This document shows, piece after piece, positions 32,247 to 36,749 of a stretch of 36,749 nucleotides of DNA. The notes below the pieces were generated by a model. That model was not told where the DNA came from. It worked only from the letters and a program-made list of their open reading frames with translations, and did not search any database. Every line of letters begins with the position of its first letter. The stretch's first letter is position 1. Where the stretch lies: the NCBI GenBank assembly GCA_900319635.1, contig ONPF01000008.1:1-36749 (forward strand), given 5' to 3'. This stretch comes from an uncultured Eubacteriales bacterium. GTDB taxonomy: Bacteria > Bacillota > Clostridia > Oscillospirales > Oscillospiraceae. Made by a program: the position numbers and the translations under genes.

Positions 32247-34262
32247 ATGGAAATACTCCAATGGTTGATTCCGGTGGCAGCGCTGGCTGCGCTGCTCTTT
32301 GCGGGCTACAAGGCTTGGTTCGTCTCCAAGTCTGCGCCCGGTACGGAGAAAATGAAAGAGATCGCCTCGGCTATCGCCGAAGGTGCAGACGCTTTCCTGC
32401 GGTCGGAATATAAGATCCTGGCGATTTTTATCGTGGTTCTCTTTTTCCCGATCGGGATCTTCATCAGCTGGATGACGGCGCTGTGCTTTGTCCTCGGCGC
32501 GCTCTGCTCCATCCTGGCAGGTTTCTTCGGCATGAAAGTCGCTACCCGCGCCAATGTGCGCACCGCCAACGCCGCTATGGAGCACGGCATGAACCGCGCC
32601 CTTTCGGTTGCATTCTCCGGCGGCTCGGTGATGGGCATGTGCGTGGTCGGTCTGGGGCTTCTGGGCTGCAGCCTGATTTACATTTTGACCGGTAACTATG
32701 ACATCCTCTTTGGCTTCTCCCTGGGCGCCTCTTCCATCGCGCTCTTTGCCCGTGTGGGCGGCGGCATCTACACCAAGGCTGCGGATGTTGGCGCTGACCT
32801 GGTGGGTAAGGTGGAAGCCGGCATCCCCGAGGACGATCCCCGCAACCCCGCCGTCATCGCGGACAACGTGGGCGACAACGTGGGCGACGTGGCCGGCATG
32901 GGAGCCGACCTCTTTGAGAGCTATGTGGGTGCGCTGGTCTCCGCGTTGACCTTGGGCGTCTCCATTACAACGGTGGCCTTTACCGGCGCCGGCGCGATCT
33001 TCCCGCTGCTCATGGCGGCTGTCGGCATTTTTGCCTCCATCGTTGCAACTTTCTTTGTAAAAGGAAAGGACAACTCCAATCCCCACAAGGCGCTCAAGAT
33101 GGGCTCCTACGTCTCCGCCGGCATTGTGGCGGCGGCGTCCATCCCGCTGAGCATCCTGTTCTTCAAGCAGGCCATGTTCTCCGTGCCCATTGTGGCCGGT
33201 ATTCTGGTCGGCCTTGTGATCGGCTACATGACCGAGGTCTTTACTTCGGAGGACTACCGCTCCGTCAAGCGCATTGCGGACCAATCCGAGACCGGCTCCG
33301 CCACCACCATCATCAGCGGCGTGGCCGTGGGCATGATGAGCACCTGGGTTCCCATCGTGCTGATTTGCATTGGCATTTACGTCTCCTACGCCGTCACGGG
33401 AGGGCTTTACGGTATCGCGCTGGCGGCGGTGGGTATGCTGTCCACCACCGGCATCACCGTGGCGGTGGACGCCTACGGCCCCATTGCGGATAACTCCGGC
33501 GGCATCGCCGAGATGAGCGGCCTGGATCCCCGCGTGCGCGAGATCACCGATAAGCTGGACGCGGTGGGCAACACCACTGCAGCCATGGGCAAGGGCTTTG
33601 CCATCGGCTCCGCTGCGCTGACCGCGCTGGCGCTCTTCGTCTCCTACGCGCAGGAGGTAAAGCTTACGGGTATTGATCTGCTGAGCCCCTATGTGGTCAT
33701 CGGCCTGCTGATCGGCGGCATGCTGCCCTTTGCCTTCTCCGCGCTCACCATGGACTCCGTCTCCAAGGCGGCCTATAAGATGATCGAAGAGGTTCGCCGT
33801 CAGTTCCGGGAGATCCCCGGCATCCTGGAGGGCAAGTCAAAGCCGGATTACAGCTCCTGCGTCTCCATTTCCACCCGCGCGGCTCTCCGCGAAATGATCA
33901 TCCCCGGTGTGATGGCGGTTGTGGCGCCTCTGCTGGTGGGGATGCTGCTTGGCGCCGAGGCGCTGGGCGGCCTGCTGGCCGGCTCTCTGGTCACGGGCGT
34001 GCTGCTGGCGATCTACATGTCCAACGCCGGCGGCGCCTGGGACAATGCCAAGAAGTTTATCGAGGAAGGCCACCATGGCGGCAAGGGCTCCAAAGCCCAC
34101 AAGGCTGCGGTCGTGGGCGACACTGTGGGCGACCCCTTCAAGGACACCTCCGGCCCCTCCCTTAATATTCTGATCAAGCTGATGACGGTCGTGGCTCTGG
34201 TGTTTGCGCCGCTGTTTGTGAAATATGGCGGCCTGCTGCTGGAGATCTTCAAGATCGGCTGA
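32247..34262 (+). CDS. hppA: Membrane-bound ion-translocating pyrophosphatase, K+-dependent
   Basis: This 671-residue integral membrane enzyme hydrolyses pyrophosphate to pump H+ or Na+ across the membrane. The active-site segment runs [20 protein letters not shown] then [21 protein letters not shown], and a second acidic cluster [17 protein letters not shown] lies near the C-terminus. Many hydrophobic helices match the 15-17 of the family. The GNTTAA motif at residues 441-446 carries Ala where K+-independent enzymes have Lys, which indicates potassium dependence. Whether it pumps H+, Na+ or both cannot be settled by eye. GAGGGGAG lies 11 bases before the ATG. It is a single-gene unit with its own promoter and terminator. 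Confidence 0.95.
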   Translation: MEILQWLIPVAALAALLFAGYKAWFVSKSAPGTEKMKEIASAIAEGADAFLRSEYKILAIFIVVLFFPIGIFISWMTALCFVLGALCSILAGFFGMKVATRANVRTANAAMEHGMNRALSVAFSGGSVMGMCVVGLGLLGCSLIYILTGNYDILFGFSLGASSIALFARVGGGIYTKAADVGADLVGKVEAGIPEDDPRNPAVIADNVGDNVGDVAGMGADLFESYVGALVSALTLGVSITTVAFTGAGAIFPLLMAAVGIFASIVATFFVKGKDNSNPHKALKMGSYVSAGIVAAASIPLSILFFKQAMFSVPIVAGILVGLVIGYMTEVFTSEDYRSVKRIADQSETGSATTIISGVAVGMMSTWVPIVLICIGIYVSYAVTGGLYGIALAAVGMLSTTGITVAVDAYGPIADNSGGIAEMSGLDPRVREITDKLDAVGNTTAAMGKGFAIGSAALTALALFVSYAQEVKLTGIDLLSPYVVIGLLIGGMLPFAFSALTMDSVSKAAYKMIEEVRRQFREIPGILEGKSKPDYSSCVSISTRAALREMIIPGVMAVVAPLLVGMLLGAEALGGLLAGSLVTGVLLAIYMSNAGGAWDNAKKFIEEGHHGGKGSKAHKAAVVGDTVGDPFKDTSGPSLNILIKLMTVVALVFAPLFVKYGGLLLEIFKIG

Positions 34263-34269
34263 GATACTT

Positions 34270-34301
34270 AAACGGCGTCGGGAGAATCCCGGCGCCGTTT
34301 T
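34270..34301 (+). terminator. Terminator of hppA
   Basis: The stem AAACGGCGTCGGGA with TCCCGGCGCCGTTTT has one G-T wobble and ends in TTTTC. Confidence 0.85.
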
Positions 34302-34340
34302 CTATCTTTACAATTTCTTCTTTCTTTTTCCCGTGACCTA

Positions 34341-34349
34341 TGGTATAAT
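34341..34349 (+). promoter_or_regulatory. Extended -10 promoter of smpB
   Basis: TATAAT is preceded by TGG. The -35 region is poor (T-rich), as expected for extended -10 promoters. The GTG start lies 26 bases downstream. Confidence 0.6.
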
Positions 34350-34375
34350 GCCCGGGCAGAAGGGAAGTGAGGAAC

Positions 34376-34846
34376 GTGCCGAAGCAGCAGGGCATCAAGA
34401 AAATCGCAGATAACCGCAAGGCTTTTCACGATTACTTCGTGCTGGAGCGCTTCGAGGCGGGCATCGAGCTTGCCGGAACGGAGGTCAAGTCCATCCGCGC
34501 CGGGCAGGTGAACCTGAAGGATTCTTTCTGCACCGTGAAGGACGGAGAGCTTTTTGTCCGCGGCATGCATATCAGTCCCTATGAGCACGGCAGTATTTTC
34601 AACAAGGATCCTGTGCGTCCCCGCAGGCTTCTGATGCACAAGCGGGAGATTTTGAAGCTCAACGCCCGCGTCATGCAGGACGGCGTGGCACTGATCCCGT
34701 TGTCCCTGTATTTCAAGGACAGCCGGGTGAAGGTGGAGCTTGGCCTCTGCAAGGGCAAAAAGCTCTACGACAAGCGGCAGAGCGACGCGGATCGGGAATC
34801 CAAGCGAGACATTGACCGCATCATGAAAGAGAGGAAATACGAATGA
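34376..34846 (+). CDS. smpB: SsrA-binding protein SmpB
   Basis: This 156-residue RNA-binding protein carries tmRNA into stalled ribosomes. Conserved segments are KKIADNRKAFHDYFVLERFEAGI, ELAGTEVKSIRAGQVNLKDSF, the HISPYEHG strand and the basic C-terminal tail KKLYDKRQSDADRESKRDI (each named to mark position). The gene starts with GTG. The GTG at 34376 (VPKQQGIKK) is preferred over an in-frame GTG at 34367 because it gives the family's usual N-terminus and better spacing to AAGGGA. It overlaps the cyclophilin gene by four bases. Its partner RNA, ssrA, lies 824 bases downstream. Confidence 0.95.
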   Translation: MPKQQGIKKIADNRKAFHDYFVLERFEAGIELAGTEVKSIRAGQVNLKDSFCTVKDGELFVRGMHISPYEHGSIFNKDPVRPRRLLMHKREILKLNARVMQDGVALIPLSLYFKDSRVKVELGLCKGKKLYDKRQSDADRESKRDIDRIMKERKYE

Positions 34847-35361
34847 GCAATCCCATCGTGACCTTTGAAATGGAAAATGGCGACGTGATGAAGGCGGAGC
34901 TTTACCCGGAGATCGCCCCCAACACGGTCAACAACTTCATCTCCCTGGTGAAGAAGGGCTTTTATGACGGCCTGGTTTTCCACAGGGTCATCCCTGGCTT
35001 CATGATCCAGGGCGGAGACCCCAAGGGTATGGGCATCGGCGGCCCCGGCTACGGCATCAAGGGCGAGTTTCTGCAGAACGGCTTCAAAAACGAGCTGAAG
35101 CATACCCGCGGCGTGCTGTCCATGGCCCGCGCGGCGAATCCCAACTCCGCCGGCAGCCAGTTCTTCATCATGCATGAGGACAGCCCTCATCTGGACGGCG
35201 GTTACGCGGCCTTCGGCAAGCTCATTGAAGGCATCGAGGCGGTGGATCATATCTGCGACGTGCGCACCGACTGGAACGACAAGCCCCGGATCCCCCAGGT
35301 GATGAAGAAGGTCACCGTGGAGACCTTCGGCGTCGAGTACCCCGAGCCGGAGAAGTGCTGA
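34843..35361 (+). CDS. Cyclophilin-type peptidyl-prolyl cis-trans isomerase
   Basis: This is a 172-residue cytoplasmic single-domain cyclophilin. The catalytic-site segments are present: FHRVIPGFMIQGGDP with the arginine, SMARAANPNSAGSQFFI and the HLDGGYAAFGKLIEG segment. No signal peptide is seen, so it should assist folding in the cytosol. It starts within the smpB stop (ATGA), so the two are cotranscribed. A GC-rich hairpin lacking a T-run follows at 35372. Confidence 0.93.
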   Translation: MSNPIVTFEMENGDVMKAELYPEIAPNTVNNFISLVKKGFYDGLVFHRVIPGFMIQGGDPKGMGIGGPGYGIKGEFLQNGFKNELKHTRGVLSMARAANPNSAGSQFFIMHEDSPHLDGGYAAFGKLIEGIEAVDHICDVRTDWNDKPRIPQVMKKVTVETFGVEYPEPEKC

Positions 35362-35371
35362 GCTGCCTGTA

Positions 35372-35392
35372 GGGGAGGGGCTTGCCCCTCCC
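35372..35392. repeat. GC-rich palindrome, possible dispersed repeat
   Basis: GGGAGGGG, CTTG, CCCCTCCC forms an 8-bp stem ten bases after the cyclophilin stop. It has no T-run, so it is a poor terminator. Its form (GTAGGGG...CCCCTCCCG) resembles intergenic palindromes common in related genomes, but no second copy occurs in this window. Confidence 0.5.
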
Positions 35393-35413
35393 GCACTTCC
35401 TGACATTGAAAGC

Positions 35414-35528
35414 AAAACCAAAGCCCGGTAAAGTGGCGTTGGTTTTGAGAGGAAGACGGAAGGAACGGACATGGAGCTTTCCCGGCGCTTATGCAAACCG
35501 GGGAAGCGGAATGGAGCAAGCTTCCTCT
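35414..35528 (+). repeat. Structured repeat, copy A (upstream of ssrA)
   Basis: This 115-base unit is repeated at 35547-35661. It contains three nested pairings. AAAACCAA (35414) pairs with TTGGTTTT (35439-35446). AGAGGAAG (35448-35455) pairs with CTTCCTCT (35521-35528). Inside the latter, GCTTTCCCGG (35476-35485) pairs with CCGGGGAAGC (35498-35507). It has no convincing reading frame of its own. A structured RNA or a miniature mobile repeat is likely. Confidence 0.8.
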
Positions 35529-35546
35529 CGGGCTATTGTTCTTAAC

Positions 35547-35661
35547 AAAATCGAAGCCCAGCGGAGTGGGTTCGATTTTGAGAGGAAGAGGGAGATTGCG
35601 GATATAGAGCTTTCCCGGCGCTTACGCAAACCGGGGAAGCGGAATGGAGCAAGCTTCCTCT
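35547..35661 (+). repeat. Structured repeat, copy B (upstream of ssrA)
   Basis: This is the second copy. AAAATCGAA (35547-35555) pairs with TTCGATTTT (35571-35579), AGAGGAAG (35581-35588) with CTTCCTCT (35654-35661), and GCTTTCCCGG (35609-35618) with CCGGGGAAGC (35631-35640). Compared with copy A, two pairs of the first helix have changed on both sides (C-G to T-A, A-T to G-C), so pairing is kept. It ends eight bases before the tmRNA. A possible promoter (TTGAGA at 35578, 17 bases, GATATA at 35601) lies within this copy but is not shared by copy A. Confidence 0.8.
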
Positions 35662-35669
35662 GACGTTAC

Positions 35670-36020
35670 GGGGGTGTAACGGTTTCGACGGGGGTGTGGA
35701 GGCAGGAATAGCGGGCGGATGCGCCCAGCATCCATAAAATGGGCAAACCTTTATAAATTAAAGAACGACGATAACGCTGTTCTCCTCGCTGCTTAAATAG
35801 CGAGCGTTCCGCCTGGGAGGCCCACGGCCCGGGATGGAGCGTCGATGAGTGGGGAACGTGCGCGCGGTAAGCTTTGCCCGCGCCACGCATCATGAAGCTA
35901 CCAAGTCCCGCAGCATGACGGCTTGCGTCGGGACGAGGGAATGCAAAGAACCGTCTGCGCCCGGAGAAGTTCCTGTTAAAACGCTTTCGGACGGGGGTTC
36001 AACTCCCCCCACCTCCACCA
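35670..36020 (+). ncRNA. ssrA: Transfer-messenger RNA (tmRNA)
   Basis: This 351-base RNA rescues stalled ribosomes with SmpB. The 5' end GGGGGTGTAACGGTTTCGAC and the 3' end GGGGGTTCAACTCCCC...CACCTCCACCA form the tRNA-Ala-like half. GGGGGTG pairs with CACCTCC with the G3-U wobble read by alanyl-tRNA synthetase, and CCA is encoded. The tag frame at 35761-35796 reads (K)NDDNAVLLAA followed by TAA and an out-of-frame TAG. The resume codon would be AAG or the following AAC rather than the commoner GCN. Hairpins and pseudoknot-like GC segments follow. It belongs with smpB just upstream. Confidence 0.95.
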
Positions 36021-36024
36021 CGTT

Positions 36025-36062
36025 AGTACGCAAGCTATGATACAATAGCTTGCGTACTTTTT
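36025..36062 (+). terminator. Terminator of ssrA
   Basis: A perfect 14-bp stem (AGTACGCAAGCTAT) with a six-base loop is followed by TTTTT. It begins five bases after the CCA end. Confidence 0.92.
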
Positions 36063-36074
36063 AATTATTCCGAT

Positions 36075-36145
36075 AGGAAGAAGCCTTATTTCAAGCAGAA
36101 TAGCGAGGCAGAGGGTGCAAACGCACTTCTTCCTGCCTCGCTATT
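36075..36145 (+). other. Possible two-state hairpin after ssrA
   Basis: A 13-bp stem (AATAGCGAGGCAG at 36099 with CTGCCTCGCTATT at 36133), with an inner GTGC/GCAC pair, is followed by TTTTGC, a terminator shape. A nine-base segment AGGAAGAAG (36075-36083) is fully complementary to CTTCTTCCT (36126-36134), which overlaps the loop and the right arm, so the two pairings exclude each other. No gene is seen nearby. Confidence 0.55.
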
Positions 36146-36276
36146 TTTGCTTTTGTTTGAACTATTGGTTTTGGTGTCCCGGGAGAAATGCACCCTTCCC
36201 TTAAACCTTTTAACGAATTAAAATATTTTAAATGTTCATTCTTTGTGTGGACTAGGTGTCTCTACACTCGGATCTT

Positions 36277-36313
36277 AAAGGGACTCTGATTATGATACGA
36301 TCAGGGTCCCTTT
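36277..36313 (+). terminator. Terminator-like hairpin
   Basis: AAAGGGACTCTGAT pairs with ATCAGGGTCCCTTT with one wobble and a nine-base loop. No upstream gene has been found for it. Confidence 0.6.
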
Positions 36314-36395
36314 GCTTTGCACCCCGCCTATATTCAAAACCCCTTGCGTCAAGAGGCTTTTTGACTTCTCGCATACTCTATACAGAAATATCGAG

Positions 36396-36425
36396 CCCCA
36401 GCAGAGTGATTCTGCTGGGGTTTTT
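36396..36425 (+). terminator. Rho-independent terminator
   Basis: CCCCAGCAGA, a five-base loop and TCTGCTGGGG are followed by TTTTT. What it terminates is not visible: 36063-36395 has no convincing gene, so a small RNA or a decayed element is possible. Confidence 0.8.
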
Positions 36426-36467
36426 CGCTGATTAGGCCAGTAAGGAACAACTCAGATTCTGTAAATA

Positions 36468-36609
36468 GTGTGCGAGAAGAGCAAAGCGTGTGCGAGAAGA
36501 GGTAAACGTGTACAATAAGGTATTTCGTGTGCGATAAGGCATTTCGTGCGCAAAAAGACAAAATGTGTGCGTAAGGTACATAAAAATGTGTGCGTAAGGT
36601 ACATAAGCA
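36468..36609. repeat. Seven-copy tandem array, period about 20 bp
   Basis: Degenerate units start at 36468, 36488, 36508, 36527, 36546, 36565 and 36588, giving spacings of 20, 20, 19, 19, 19 and 23 bases. The shared core is GTGTGCG followed by a purine-rich AAG or TAAGG. Copies 1-2 resemble each other most, as do 3-4 and 6-7. The array ends about 53 bases before a gene start. It is not a CRISPR, since there are no unique spacers. Iteron-like or other repeated protein sites are the simplest reading. Confidence 0.8.
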
Positions 36610-36662
36610 GGGTAGAAATATTTAGTTTGCTGTGCTATGATAATAAGATACAGGAGATCGAT

Positions 36663-36749
36663 ATGATTCTTTCGACCCGGGAGGTTCATTTCTGTGACTG
36701 GCGGAAATACTCAAAAAAGACATCTTTCGCAGGCCATGCTTTTTATTTT
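36663..36749 (+). CDS. Start of an unidentified gene, cut by the window edge
   Basis: ATG at 36663 opens 29 codons without a stop up to the edge (MILSTREVHFCDWRKYSKKT...). AGGAG lies eight bases upstream, and a TGC-extended -10 (TATGAT at 36636) precedes it. The fragment is too short to name. The tandem array sits immediately upstream, so the two may belong together. Confidence 0.5.
   Translation, partial: MILSTREVHFCDWRKYSKKTSFAGHAFYF

Noticed and set aside
35382-35663. Open frame across the two structured repeats
   Set aside because: Its sequence comes from the repeat units, it has no ribosome binding site of note, and pairing conservation better explains the region as RNA or repeat.
35849-36040. 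Small open frame within the tmRNA
   Set aside because: It lies inside ssrA and its terminator.
36468-36609. CRISPR array
   Set aside because: The units are degenerate and directly adjacent, with no unique spacers of 30 bases or so and no cas genes.

Overview
The window looks like chromosomal DNA from an anaerobic, gut-type member of the Clostridia (Bacillota), probably Oscillospirales-like. The evidence is GC-rich coding sequence with strong AGGAGG-type ribosome binding sites, sigma-A promoters with TGn extended -10 elements, a CIRCE/HrcA operator, a K+-dependent membrane pyrophosphatase, an APQTG-type wall-sorting signal, split transketolase genes and a glycogen operon. The genus is inferred from style; no rRNA or other phylogenetic marker is present.

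Layout. 119-3824 (+): a translationally coupled operon of single-chain aconitase and the two halves of transketolase. 4028-7112 (+): a two-helix membrane peptide and a lipoprotein type I pullulanase. 7172-8488: a small membrane protein (-) diverging from a LysR regulator (+). 8651-11812 (+): a large secreted multidomain protein. 11889-13079 (-): methionine gamma-lyase, divergent from a DUF1887 (Card1/Can2-like) CARF-nuclease at 13296-14468 (+). 14517-16729 (-): a lipoprotein with two cystatin-like repeats, a GNAT acetyltransferase and an AT-rich orphan gene. 16804-16879 (-): tRNA-Ala(CGC). 17029-19540 (+): a zinc-type ABC importer with a His-rich binding protein. 19573-20152: CIRCE and Hsp20. 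20266-21027 (+): TatD nuclease. 21076-23570 (-): two tandem CapA-family proteins. 23740-29546 (-): glycogen operon glgB-glgA-GH13 amylase. 29691-31700 (-): a sortase-anchored surface protein. 32247-34262 (+): HppA. 34376-36020 (+): smpB, a cyclophilin, a pair of structured repeats and ssrA (tmRNA). 36063-36749: hairpins, a seven-copy tandem array of about 20 bp, and the start of a gene cut by the window edge.

How it works together. Two themes dominate. One is alpha-glucan metabolism: extracellular pullulanase takes apart branched glucans, while GlgA and GlgB build glycogen and a cytoplasmic GH13 enzyme probably trims it. Aconitase, transketolase and a PPi-driven ion pump fit an energy-limited anaerobe. 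The other is the cell surface: several lipoproteins and secreted or anchored proteins.

The least explained parts are (a) two copies of a roughly 115-nt element before ssrA, whose first helix shows compensatory changes between copies; (b) the seven-copy array after ssrA; (c) the DUF1887 nuclease with no CRISPR locus in view; and (d) the tandem cystatin-like lipoprotein.
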